Source of the DNA: Lachnotalea sp041821265 | GTDB lineage: Bacteria > Bacillota > Clostridia > Lachnospirales > Lachnospiraceae | Length of the DNA: 64,000 nt | Direction: 5' to 3' | Assembly: GCA_041821265.1 (NCBI GenBank) | Contig: JBGUEQ010000021.1 | Location: forward strand, 1 to 64,000 | Shown here: in pieces, positions 25,866 through 34,359 of the stretch | How positions within the stretch are numbered: the stretch's first letter is position 1 | Layout: every line of letters starts with the position of its first letter | The notes under the pieces: model-generated | The model's database searches: none | What the model was told of the DNA's origin: nothing | The model's input: the letters and a program-made list of their open reading frames with translations, nothing else | Position numbers and translations under genes: made by a program

Positions 25866-27813
25866 TAAAATAGATAGAATCAAAGAATTAATAGAAATCT
25901 TAAATAATGCGGGAAAAGCATATTACCAAGAAGCAACTGAAGTAATGAGTAATTATGAGTATGACGCATTATATGACGAACTAGTAGCGCTTGAACAAGA
26001 AACAGGAGTGATACTTGGCAATAGTCCGACGGTTAAAGTAGGTTATGAAGTAATGAGTGAACTTCCTAAAGAACGTCATGAAAAGCCAATGTTATCTCTG
26101 AATAAAACCAAGTCAGTAGAAGAACTAGCGGATTGGGTAGGAGATCATGAGACACTTTTGTCATGGAAATTAGACGGCCTCACCATTGTACTAACTTATC
26201 TTAACGGGACGCTTCATAAGGCAGTAACAAGAGGTAATGGAGAAATTGGTGAAGTAATAACGAATAATGCAAAGGTCTTTAAGAATGTTCCGCTTAAAAT
26301 CATGTATAAGGGGGAGCTTATTTTGCGTGGAGAAGCTGTAATCGGATATTCTGATTTCGCTAAAATCAACGACCAGATTGAAGATATCGATGCGAAATAT
26401 AAAAATCCAAGAAATCTATGTAGCGGTTCCGTAAGGCAGTTGAATAATCAAATTACGGCAAGTCGAAATGTGAAATTTTTTGCTTTTTCCTTAGTTAAGG
26501 CGAACGAGGTGGATTTTTGTAATTCAAGAAAGAACCAATTTGAGTGGCTAAAAAAACAGGGATTTGATGTAGTAGAATATAAGATGGTGAATAAAGAAAA
26601 TTTATCTGAAACAGTCGAGGATTTTGCAGAAAGGATCGTAACCAATGACTTTCCTTCTGATGGACTTGTGGTAGCATATGATGATACCCAGTATGGACAA
26701 AGTCTTGGAAACACTTCTAAGTTTCCAAGAGATTCGATGGCATTTAAATGGCAAGATGAAATAAAAGAAACAAAACTAATCGAAATAGAGTGGAGCCCTT
26801 CCAGAACAGGTCTTATTAATCCAGTGGCAATATTTGAGCCAGTTGAATTAGAAGGCACTACGGTGAGTCGGGCGAGTGTTCATAATATAAGTATTATGAA
26901 GAGCCTTCAACTTGGTACTGGAGATACCATTCAAGTATATAAAGCAAATATGATTATACCTCAGATTGCGGATAATATTACAAGAAGTGGTGAGTATGAC
27001 ATACCAGAGAAATGTCCAGTGTGTAAGCAAGAAACCTCAATCAAGAATATGAATGGAGTTGAAGCATTATTTTGTGCCAATCCAGATTGTTTAGCTAAGA
27101 AAATAAAAGCATTTACTTTATTTGGAAGTCGAGATGCATTAAATATTGATGGTTTATCAGAAGCAACACTAGAGAAGTTTATTGCAAAAGGATTTATCAA
27201 AGAGTTTGCAGATATCTTTGAACTAGACAAATACAAAGAGGAAATGATTACCATGGAGGGCTTCGGACAAAAATCATTTGACAACTTGATGATAAGCATA
27301 GAAAATTCCAGGCATACAACATTACCAAAGCTCATCTACAGCTTAGGAATCTTAAATGTTGGTTTATCCAATGCTAAAATGATATGCAAAGAGTATAACT
27401 ATGACATTGCTATGCTTACAGCTGCTACGAGGCAAGAGTTAGCACAAATAGCAGGCGTTGGAGAGGTAATAGCCGAAAGTTTCGTAGCATACTTTGAAAA
27501 CGAATGTAATAGAGAGAAGTTTAATCATCTAATCGAAGAATTAGACATAGAAATAATGCAAATCAATGAAGACGATCAAGTGTTAAAAGATAAAGTTTTT
27601 GTTATTACAGGAAGTGTAGAACGGTTTGAGAATCGAAATGCTTTAAAAGCATTGATCGAAGAAAAAGGTGGAAAAGTAACTGGAAGTGTAACCTCTAAAA
27701 CACATTTTCTAATTAACAACGACACTACCTCCATGTCTTCTAAAAACAAAAAAGCCAAGGATTTAGGCGTTGCGATTATATCCGAAGAAGACTTTCTAGA
27801 AATGGTAAAGTAA
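25855..27813 (+). CDS. ligA: NAD-dependent DNA ligase LigA
   Basis: 652-aa NAD-dependent ligase that seals nicks in replication and repair. The Ia and adenylation domains (1-310) carry nucleophile K105 in SWKLDGLTIVL. The motif after it reads TRGNGEIGEVIT, where canonical enzymes have TRGDGxxGED. The OB domain follows, then a four-cysteine zinc finger (CPVC...CANPDC near 385-410), helix-hairpin-helix repeats, and a C-terminal BRCT domain (about 575-652, VFVITGSVERFENRNALK). I prefer ATG 25855, preceded by GGAGAG, to ATG 25843. It overlaps and is probably co-transcribed with the rluF-like gene. The substitutions match a ligase variant common in Lachnospiraceae, so it may not be the only ligase of the cell. 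Confidence 0.93.
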   Translation: MSNNKIDRIKELIEILNNAGKAYYQEATEVMSNYEYDALYDELVALEQETGVILGNSPTVKVGYEVMSELPKERHEKPMLSLNKTKSVEELADWVGDHETLLSWKLDGLTIVLTYLNGTLHKAVTRGNGEIGEVITNNAKVFKNVPLKIMYKGELILRGEAVIGYSDFAKINDQIEDIDAKYKNPRNLCSGSVRQLNNQITASRNVKFFAFSLVKANEVDFCNSRKNQFEWLKKQGFDVVEYKMVNKENLSETVEDFAERIVTNDFPSDGLVVAYDDTQYGQSLGNTSKFPRDSMAFKWQDEIKETKLIEIEWSPSRTGLINPVAIFEPVELEGTTVSRASVHNISIMKSLQLGTGDTIQVYKANMIIPQIADNITRSGEYDIPEKCPVCKQETSIKNMNGVEALFCANPDCLAKKIKAFTLFGSRDALNIDGLSEATLEKFIAKGFIKEFADIFELDKYKEEMITMEGFGQKSFDNLMISIENSRHTTLPKLIYSLGILNVGLSNAKMICKEYNYDIAMLTAATRQELAQIAGVGEVIAESFVAYFENECNREKFNHLIEELDIEIMQINEDDQVLKDKVFVITGSVERFENRNALKALIEEKGGKVTGSVTSKTHFLINNDTTSMSSKNKKAKDLGVAIISEEDFLEMVK

Positions 27814-27888
27814 AATACATCTTAACAAAAAGTGACATTATATGATATAATACCGATAAATATACTATAGAATGAGATAGGTGGTAAT

Positions 27889-28794
27889 ATGCCAATTAAG
27901 GTACAAAGTGATTTACCCGCAAAGGGAATATTAGAAACTGAAAATATATTTGTGATGGATGAAAGCCGTGCAATGCATCAGGATATTCGTCCTATTGATA
28001 TTGGAATTCTAAATCTTATGCCAGTGAAACAAGACACAGAAATTCAATTGATGAGAGCATTATCAAATACGCCACTTCAAGTTGATTTGACGTTTATCAA
28101 TGTAAGTAGCCATATATCTAAAAATACACCATCAAGTCATTTGAACAAGTTCTACAATACATTTGATGAAATAAAACATAGGAAATTTGATGGACTAATT
28201 ATTACGGGTGCCCCAGTTGAGCAGATGCCTTTTGAGGAAGTTACATATTGGGAGGAACTTACTCAAATAATGGATTGGTCAAAAATGAATGTAACGTCTA
28301 CCTTTCACATCTGTTGGGGTGCACAGGCAGGCTTATATTATCATTATGGAATCCAGAAACACCCATTAGAGAAGAAGATGTTTGGATTATATTCCCACAC
28401 TGTTTTAAATAGAAAAGTGCCATTGGTAAGAGGATTTGATGATGTGTTTTTAGCACCACATTCTAGACATACCACGGTATTAAAGGAAGATATCGATAAA
28501 AATCCAGAACTAACTATTCTTGCACAATCAGAAGAAGCTGGAGTTAATATAGTGATAGCGAATCAAGGCAAGCAAATTTTCATTATGGGACACTCCGAAT
28601 ACGACCGAGTGACATTACATAATGAGTTTATGCGAGACAAAGATAAAGGTTTAGAAATCGAGGTTCCTTCAAATTATTATACCAATGATGATTACACGTT
28701 GAAACCTGAGTTGAAATGGCGTGCACATTGTAATAATCTGTATACGAATTGGTTGAATTATTATGTATATCAGGTAACGCCGTATGAGTTGTAG
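27889..28794 (+). CDS. metA: Homoserine O-acetyltransferase, MetA type
   Basis: 301-aa MetA-fold acyltransferase opening the methionine pathway. The nucleophile is C142 in FHICWGAQAG; the other triad members are in the MGHSEYDR segment. Residue 111 is Glu (TGAPVEQMPF), where E. coli has Gly; in characterised MetA proteins Glu at this position gives acetyl-CoA rather than succinyl-CoA specificity, so the product is probably O-acetylhomoserine. Databases often label it succinyltransferase. A TAGGTGG motif precedes ATG 27889. It is a single gene; the 75-base leader is too short for a SAM riboswitch. Confidence 0.93.
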   Translation: MPIKVQSDLPAKGILETENIFVMDESRAMHQDIRPIDIGILNLMPVKQDTEIQLMRALSNTPLQVDLTFINVSSHISKNTPSSHLNKFYNTFDEIKHRKFDGLIITGAPVEQMPFEEVTYWEELTQIMDWSKMNVTSTFHICWGAQAGLYYHYGIQKHPLEKKMFGLYSHTVLNRKVPLVRGFDDVFLAPHSRHTTVLKEDIDKNPELTILAQSEEAGVNIVIANQGKQIFIMGHSEYDRVTLHNEFMRDKDKGLEIEVPSNYYTNDDYTLKPELKWRAHCNNLYTNWLNYYVYQVTPYEL

Positions 28795-28883
28795 TAAGGT
28801 GGCGTAAAAGCCCAGTGTTTATGAGCTTTGCTGAGATTTGGAAGTGTTATAAGTTGTCGTAAAATATCATAAGTTTTGGGGCA

Positions 28884-28941
28884 AAAATGGAGTCAAAAGG
28901 TGTCAAAATGGAGTCAAAACCAGTTTGAAATGGAGTCAGAA
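28884..28941. repeat. Three copies of a 15-base motif at 21-22 base spacing
   Basis: AAAATGGAGTCAAAA at 28884 and 28905 (identical) and GAAATGGAGTCAGAA at 28927. They open a 747-base gene-free, purine-rich stretch (28795-29541) whose composition differs from the neighbouring genes. Confidence 0.6.
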
Positions 28942-29305
28942 TTTTGGGTGAAAATGGGCTGGAATTGGACTGAAATTAGGTAGTACAAAGAATAGAAATT
29001 GGAAGAAAAATGATGGATCATTTAAGCAGATAATTTGTATTATGGGAATCAGTATATAAAATATATAAATAGCAGTGTGTTTGAAATGGCAAACCTGAAA
29101 GGGGAAAGTCATGGAGAGCATGCTGTTTTTTTGTTTGTGGTGGAGATGAATTATGGGGTGGGAGGTTTTTTAGGTTAAAGAAATATTCTGATTTTGTGTT
29201 GATGGGGAAATATGGCCTGGAAATGGACTTTTCAGGGGGAAATTCCAAATGACAGATGCCAAAACATGGGGAAATGTAGTGGGGAATATAAAATATGAGG
29301 GTTTT

Positions 29306-29367
29306 TAGGGGATTGGCTCCCCTAACTAGATGCATTTGAGCCGAAGACGGCTCAGATGCGTATCTAG
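29306..29367. other. Tandem hairpins in presumed mobile-element DNA
   Basis: Two adjacent hairpins: TAGGGGA/TCCCCTA (29306-29312 and 29318-29324), then CTAGATGCATTTGAGCCG (29326-29343) pairing with 29348-29367 around an AAGA loop. No T-run follows. Their position before an element-like gene and a recombinase fragment suggests a transfer or regulatory site of an integrative element, but that is inference. Confidence 0.4.
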
Positions 29368-29541
29368 CCATGATTATCTTAAATCTATTATGAGCATTTT
29401 TTATTAGAACTGTGCTAATAACGAAGACCAGAGATTTCCCATTGAAACATTTTAGCAGGAATAGTAAATAGCAAATCATAGATTAGGAGGTGTAAAGAAG
29501 CGATAAAACAGGAAATTAAGTTATTTTCAGAACCAGAAGAA

Positions 29542-30027
29542 ATGATTCAGTGGATTCAAGAAAGAGAATTGCCATTTGATATCTCAGTGGAAGATGCAGA
29601 AATTCTTCTTGATTATTTGGAAAGTCAAGATTATGCCATTGGACAAGATAAAGCTGGTGTTTTATACCGGAAAGATGTAGGAGAAGAACTTGGTGAAATT
29701 GAAGTTTATTCAATGGATGAGGTAATTGATGTTGTCTGCCAATGGAATTACGAAAAGATTCTTGAAGAAGATAAAGGTCGTAATGAACCAAAGGATTTTA
29801 TAGATTTTACAGAACATCAGAGATCATATGAGAAATTGCAATTGGATGAAATGCGATTGGACAGATTATTTGATATGACTCGTTTTGGGAGAGAAGTGGA
29901 AGCGTTAGCCGTAAAGCTTGCAAATGAGTTCATTGAGAATTTAAACCAGAATAAAGAAATTGATACAGCAGTTCATGTGGTGACAGAAGGAGTACTGAAA
30001 CATTCAACAGGTAACAGAGGGAGGTGA
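29542..30027 (+). CDS. Acidic hypothetical protein, likely from an integrative element
   Basis: 161-aa acidic, mostly helical protein with no membrane segment. I do not recognise a named family. The frame is open upstream without a stop to about 29482, and AGGAGG lies at 29485-29490, so translation may begin at a non-ATG codon near 29500 (the residues IKQELSYFSEPEE-like before Met542 look coding). The first ATG is 29542. It ends in GAGGGAGGTGATCAG, the ribosome site of the broken reading frame at 30032. The neighbouring recombinase fragment and altered base composition suggest that it belonged to a conjugative or integrative element. Confidence 0.5.
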   Translation: MIQWIQERELPFDISVEDAEILLDYLESQDYAIGQDKAGVLYRKDVGEELGEIEVYSMDEVIDVVCQWNYEKILEEDKGRNEPKDFIDFTEHQRSYEKLQLDEMRLDRLFDMTRFGREVEALAVKLANEFIENLNQNKEIDTAVHVVTEGVLKHSTGNRGR

Positions 30028-30031
30028 TCAG

Positions 30032-30210
30032 ATGGCAGATAGCATTCATTGTATTAACATCTTTCATCCGGGAAAGGGAATGTGGCTTACAGAGACCGCA
30101 CCCTTTTGAATGTGATCTACGAAACTGGTGCCAGAGCACAAGAACTCTGTGATATATGGCGTCAGAGACATTCGTTTTGGAGAGAAAACATCCATAAAAC
30201 TGAGGGTTGA
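30032..30210 (+). pseudogene. Remnant ORF and tyrosine recombinase fragment
   Basis: A 25-codon frame (30032-30109) begins with a perfect GGAGGTG ribosome site but stops early. Overlapping it, a second frame at 30085-30210 reads YRDRTLLNVIYETGARAQELC, the segment around the first catalytic arginine of tyrosine recombinases (TGARxxE), then ends at TGA. No further catalytic residues follow. I read it as the scar of an excised or decayed integrase gene of a mobile element. Confidence 0.6.
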
Positions 30211-30292
30211 TTGGTTATATTTATAGAAATGCCCATAAAACTTTTTTATCATAAGAATATAAATATTGTTCACCTTAAATTTGATGTATCCA

Positions 30293-30321
30293 TTGAAATT
30301 ACAATTCGAAAATGTTATAGT
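30293..30321 (+). promoter_or_regulatory. Promoter of the Rrf2 gene
   Basis: TTGAAA (30293-30298), a 17-base spacer and TATAGT (30316-30321) lie 24 bases before the start codon, with GGAGGTG in between. Confidence 0.6.
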
Positions 30322-30345
30322 TAATGTAATGATGGAGGTGACATT

Positions 30346-30795
30346 ATGCAGATTTCAAGCAGATTCACGATAGCAATTCAATTACTTACCTGTATAGAGG
30401 TGTATAAAAGCGATAGTCAGGTAAATAGTGAATTTATTTCTTACAGTGTTGGTACAAATCCTGTTATTATTCGAAAAATATTCGGACAGTTGAAAGCAGC
30501 AGGAATTATTAATGTTCAGCGAGGGGGCAATGGTGGAGTATCTCTTGCTGTACCTGCTGATAAAATTACACTCTATGATATTTATCGGGCAGTAGACAGT
30601 GTGGAAGCAGAAGGTTTATTCCGTTTCCATGAAAGACCAAGCGCAAAGTGTGCTGTAGGAAGAAACATGCATTCAGTGATGGATGGGCGTTTGAAGATGA
30701 TACAAGGTACACTAGAAAAAGAAATGTCTTCTATGCTACTTTCTGATGTAATCATAGATATGAGATATATCATTGAAAACGAGCAGGAAAAATAA
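30346..30795 (+). CDS. Rrf2-family transcriptional regulator
   Basis: 149-aa Rrf2 winged-helix protein. The start SSRFTIAIQLLTCIEVY and the wing INVQRGGNGGVSLAVP are typical. It lacks the three-cysteine Fe-S motif of IscR (only C16 and the Cys in SAKCAVG are present), so it is closer to the YwnA/SaiR-like members that sense thiol, electrophile or redox stress. The next gene is a nitroreductase with an inverted repeat over its promoter, a likely target. GGAGG precedes ATG 30346. Confidence 0.88.
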   Translation: MQISSRFTIAIQLLTCIEVYKSDSQVNSEFISYSVGTNPVIIRKIFGQLKAAGIINVQRGGNGGVSLAVPADKITLYDIYRAVDSVEAEGLFRFHERPSAKCAVGRNMHSVMDGRLKMIQGTLEKEMSSMLLSDVIIDMRYIIENEQEK

Positions 30796-30811
30796 TTATA
30801 TGACTCTGTAG

Positions 30812-30832
30812 GGGTTCCTAGGAGCCTTTTTT
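30812..30832 (+). terminator. Terminator after Rrf2 gene
   Basis: GGTTC pairs with GGAGCC (about 30813-30826) around a tight loop, followed by six T (30827-30832), 17 bases after the stop. Confidence 0.5.
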
Positions 30833-30843
30833 AAAAAATAGAT

Positions 30844-30879
30844 GTAACTATTGACGTTACAAAACATATGTGGTATACT
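30844..30879 (+). promoter_or_regulatory. Promoter with overlapping operator for nitroreductase gene
   Basis: TTGACG (30851-30856), a 17-base spacer and TATACT (30874-30879) form a near-consensus promoter. The inverted repeat GTAAC-TATTGAC-GTTAC (30844-30860) overlaps the -35 box, and another TGTAAC follows the -10 box, so repression by the adjacent Rrf2 protein is likely. Confidence 0.65.
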
Positions 30880-30937
30880 TCGATTGTAACCAAAGAGGAT
30901 ACATCAAATGCACATTGAAAGGATCTGATTAATTATT

Positions 30938-31675
30938 ATGAATATTTATGAAGCTATTGAGAGACGAATTTCTTGTCGTTCTTATGCAGACATACAGATT
31001 GAACCAGAAAAGATGGACATCTTGCAGCAGGAAATGGATAAGATCAATAAAGAGACGGGACTTCATTTTCAACTCTACGGGCCGAGAGGAAACGGCCAGA
31101 CAGCGATAGATACAGTACCGTCCGTTTTTGCAGGAACGGTTTATCATTATATCGCATGTGCTGCTCCCGATAACGAAATCGGACGTGAAATGGCGGGTTA
31201 TTACGGAGAGAAACTTGTACTGCTTGCGACACAGCTTGGTCTTGCCTCCTGCTGGGCAGTGACGAACTATAACAAGAGTACACTGCGCGTGGACGAGCGG
31301 CAGGGAGAGGCACTTGCCGCTGTCATTATGCTTGGCTATCCGATGCTTCGCACACCTACAAGGCAGTGGCTGATCCGCGCAAGCTATAGGAAGAATGATA
31401 ACGCGGCGGAGGCACATATCGAGAGCGATACGAAGCAGGTGCCGGATTGGTTCATGGAAGGTGTAAAGTGCATGCAAATCGGTCCGTCGGGAGTGAACTT
31501 TCAGCCAGTTACCTTCAGCTATCAAAAGGGTGTTGTGTCGGCATATATGCCAAACCAAAGCATGCCAATACAGGATCCAGATCTCGGCATTGGCAAGCTT
31601 CATTTTGAACTTGGCTCACACAAGAAAGGAAAGTGGCTGTGGGGAAAAAATGGCATTTTTGAAATTGAAGACTGA
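30938..31675 (+). CDS. Nitroreductase-family protein (TM1586 type)
   Basis: 245-aa protein resembling the large, internally duplicated TM1586-like nitroreductases (PF14512). The N terminus IYEAIERRISCRSYADI keeps the FMN-phosphate arginines, and GLASCWAVTNYNKS is the mid-protein flavin loop. The second half (WLIRASYRKND, QIGPSGVNFQPVTFSYQ) repeats nitroreductase features. The interior, about 31040-31660, is visibly richer in G and C and uses codons such as CTG, CGC and GCG that are rare in its neighbours, pointing to transfer from another genome. It lies behind an Rrf2 gene with a promoter/operator in between, and probably detoxifies an electrophile. Confidence 0.8.
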   Translation: MNIYEAIERRISCRSYADIQIEPEKMDILQQEMDKINKETGLHFQLYGPRGNGQTAIDTVPSVFAGTVYHYIACAAPDNEIGREMAGYYGEKLVLLATQLGLASCWAVTNYNKSTLRVDERQGEALAAVIMLGYPMLRTPTRQWLIRASYRKNDNAAEAHIESDTKQVPDWFMEGVKCMQIGPSGVNFQPVTFSYQKGVVSAYMPNQSMPIQDPDLGIGKLHFELGSHKKGKWLWGKNGIFEIED

Positions 31676-31812
31676 TTGATAAAAGTTATTACAGTAACAA
31701 ATTAGGGAGCAAGCATCATACATTTTCTATGTATACAGTTTGCAATTATGATTCGGATATTATTGAGGAAATTGTATAATTTATAAGTCTTAAAATCACA
31801 CGATTTCAGATC

Positions 31813-31843
31813 CTACACTATGGAGTTTTACCTCATAGTGTAG
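31813..31843. other. Hairpin in the gap before the chemoreceptor
   Basis: CTACACTATG (31813-31822) and CATAGTGTAG (31834-31843) form a perfect 10-base-pair stem with an 11-base loop. It may end the nitroreductase transcript. The 495-base gap also holds a 27-codon frame (31907-31990) with no recognisable product. Confidence 0.4.
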
Positions 31844-32170
31844 AATGTTCAAAGTGAAATTTATGTATTGCTGCTTCAGGTTGACAGATGAAGCCGATTC
31901 GAAAGCATGATTACAAGCGGAGAATTTAAGAAATCAAATCTCGGCGAATATAGTATGGAAGAAATTGAATTTCTGAAAAAACTTAAATAAATTACATACT
32001 TCCTGAGGACGGTAGCCCAATGATATTCAATGAAGTATCAAATATATGGAAAACAGATATTTGAAAAAAATCTAAATAAAATTTCAAAGAATATTGTGAA
32101 AATATGTTTAGGACATTTCTAAATGAAATATATTTCGTTCACGTACGAAAGAAAATTAAGGAGGTAAGTT

Positions 32171-33808
32171 ATGTTTAAGTCTATAAGAAATAATCTGATT
32201 TTTTATTATGTGGTCATGGCTTTTATTATTATATTAATTAGTACTACTTTTTCGACTTATCAAATGGTAACAGGATTACAAAATCAAATGAAATATGATG
32301 GTATAAATCTAGCAAATATGATAAAAATAAACATGGAAAATGCAGGAATTGATAAGAGCAGTAAAATACAATCTATAGTTGATGAAACTTATGATCACTC
32401 AGAGGGAAATTTATTTTATATAGGGGTAATTTCATCTGATAGAATACTTGTAGCTGGGACTTCAAAGGATTCCATTGGAAAAAAGTATGATACTAAAGAA
32501 TTTGATGAGGTTTTTAAAGGAAACACTCAATCTTATATGTTTGAATGGGAAAATACTCCTGCATATAACGTAACAGTACCTATAAAGCAAGGAGAAAAAG
32601 TTATTCTGAGTGTTTCTGTAGGTATTTCGGTGGATAATATGGAGAATTCAATAATTAGTGGAATTGTGAAATCTATTATTGCAGGTATTATTCTTTTGAT
32701 TTTAGTTATTATTGCTGCAATATTAATAGCAAAAAGAATAGCTAAACCTATAGAAAGTATAGAATTTACTGTTGGTGAGGTAGGAAAAGGAGATTTAACT
32801 GCAGAATATACTGTTAAAGGTAAGGATGAAATTGGAAGGCTTGCTTATACAAGTAATGAAACCACAAAAAGTCTTAGAGTACTTATTAGAAAAATCAAAA
32901 CTGTTTCAGTAAGTTTAAATAGTATATCACAAGCCATTTCAAACGGTGGTCAGGAAGTGGCAGTAGCTAGTGAAGAAATTGTAGCAGCTGTTACAAGTGT
33001 ATCAGAACAAGGGGAAAAGCAAACAAAAGATTTATCAGATGCACTTGAAATTCTAGATAGTTTTTCATCAGACTTAAATACTGTAAGTAATAAACTAATG
33101 ATACTAGCTGAAAATGGTGAAGAAATAAAGAATGATTCGACTAAAGGAGCAGAAAATATTACTAGTTTATCAAGCACTATCGACGATATGCAAAAATCCT
33201 TTCATATTGTAAGAAATAAAGTGGAAAATTTAGATGAAACTATATCACAAATTAATTCTATAGTAGATGTTATAAATAGTGTGGCTAAACAAACAAATCT
33301 TTTGGCATTAAATGCATCTATAGAAGCAGCAAGAGCTGGAGAATCAGGAAGAGGTTTTTCTGTTGTGGCAGAAGAAATAAAAAAACTCGCGCAAGAAGTT
33401 TTGACCTCTGCTAAAAGTATAACCAGTTTAGTCAATAATGTTATGAAAGAAACAAGAGATGTTTCGGAAACTACGGATATAGTAGTCAATAAAGTAACGG
33501 AAAGTAAAGGAACTATAGAAGAATCTGTAAATTCATTCCAGGAGATTATTAATAAAGTAAATAACATTCCAGTAAAAATAAACGAAGTTAATGAGGTACT
33601 TCAAAAAACTATGAAAGGCAAGGACAAAATTATCTCTACAGTAGAGAGTATAGCCTCAAATTCAGTGGAAATATTATCACTTTCAGAAGAAGTTACAGCA
33701 TCTACAGAAGAACAAGCAGCTATAACGAATGAAATTGCTTCTAAAGCTAAAAAATTACTTAATATGGCGAATGCTTTAGAAAAGAATACTTCAAGTTTTA
33801 AAGTGTAA
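32171..33808 (+). CDS. Methyl-accepting chemotaxis protein, Cache-HAMP type
   Basis: 545-aa chemoreceptor. Membrane helix 1 (about 10-30), an extracellular single-Cache-like sensor (35-160), helix 2 (166-188), HAMP (189-240) and the cytoplasmic signalling domain. The kinase-binding hairpin tip is NLLALNASIEAARAGESGRG, followed by SVVAEEIKKLA. It would control CheA and flagellar behaviour according to an extracellular ligand. AAGGAGG precedes ATG 32171. It is a single gene; no che genes are in the window. The ligand is unknown. Confidence 0.93.
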   Translation: MFKSIRNNLIFYYVVMAFIIILISTTFSTYQMVTGLQNQMKYDGINLANMIKINMENAGIDKSSKIQSIVDETYDHSEGNLFYIGVISSDRILVAGTSKDSIGKKYDTKEFDEVFKGNTQSYMFEWENTPAYNVTVPIKQGEKVILSVSVGISVDNMENSIISGIVKSIIAGIILLILVIIAAILIAKRIAKPIESIEFTVGEVGKGDLTAEYTVKGKDEIGRLAYTSNETTKSLRVLIRKIKTVSVSLNSISQAISNGGQEVAVASEEIVAAVTSVSEQGEKQTKDLSDALEILDSFSSDLNTVSNKLMILAENGEEIKNDSTKGAENITSLSSTIDDMQKSFHIVRNKVENLDETISQINSIVDVINSVAKQTNLLALNASIEAARAGESGRGFSVVAEEIKKLAQEVLTSAKSITSLVNNVMKETRDVSETTDIVVNKVTESKGTIEESVNSFQEIINKVNNIPVKINEVNEVLQKTMKGKDKIISTVESIASNSVEILSLSEEVTASTEEQAAITNEIASKAKKLLNMANALEKNTSSFKV

Positions 33809-34056
33809 AATCACAATAAAAGTTAACAAAAAATTAAAATAAGGATGTCCATATTATACAACCTTAGTAAGATCCAAATAACTTTCTCCCCAAGAAAAGG
33901 AGAATAAAATAATGTAAGTTGCTTTGGAGGTTTAAGTAAATAATTGCTTATGATATCAAAATAATGGCTAATCATTTAGAATGAGGAAATCATTATTCGT
34001 GAATGAAATGATTTTGTTACAAAAATATTACATTTTGAGAAAAAGGAGAAAAAAGA

Positions 34057-34234
34057 ATAATTCGTATTAACAATTAAAAATTCATTGGTTGCGGTGCATG
34101 TGTAAGGGACTGAGTTAGTTGCTTCGTAGAAAGGTGACAAAGCAGTAATGTTGTTGGGTTTAGGTTATCCGAGTAAACAATTAAAATATCTAAGAATAGC
34201 ACCAAGGTTGAAAATGAATGCACTTTGGAAATAG
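34057..34234 (+). pseudogene. Remnant of a ferredoxin-nitroreductase gene
   Basis: Behind a good AAAGGAG site the sequence reads IIRINN-stop-KFIGCGACVRD-stop-VSCFVE, the N-terminal 4Fe-4S ferredoxin domain of ferredoxin-nitroreductase fusions with two in-frame stops and no ATG. About 40 bases later another frame reads LLGLGYPSKQLKYLRIAPR and ends LKMNALWK, which is the C-terminal tail of the same family. The flavin domain in between is gone. The rest of the 551-base gap (33809-34359) shows no gene. Confidence 0.65.
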
Positions 34235-34359
34235 GTAACTTATTATAAGTTTCCATAGTTATACAAATAATTGTATGGACTAGCCCATCGCAACGCCTAA
34301 CAATATCAACTAGTATAAAACAATATGAAATATTCATATTCAAATAAAAGGAGGACAAT

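Noticed and set aside
27814..27888. SAM riboswitch before metA
   Set aside because: The gap is 75 bases and lacks the helices of SAM-I or SAM-II riboswitches; nothing recognisable was found.
29018..29479. 153-residue leftward frame in the gene-free stretch
   Set aside because: Low-complexity, Pro/His/Phe-rich product with no ribosome site, crossing the hairpins at 29306-29367; it looks like open frame by composition.
30929..31603. 224-residue frame antisense to the nitroreductase gene
   Set aside because: It arises from the higher GC of that gene; the plus-strand product has family motifs, this one has none.
31907..31990. 27-codon frame MITSGEFKKSNLGEYS...
   Set aside because: It could be the end of a lost gene, but there is no recognisable homology or ribosome site, so it is mentioned only under the gap.
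34074..34358. 94-residue leftward frame before the OYE gene
   Set aside because: It runs opposite to the recognisable ferredoxin-nitroreductase remnant and has no start signals.
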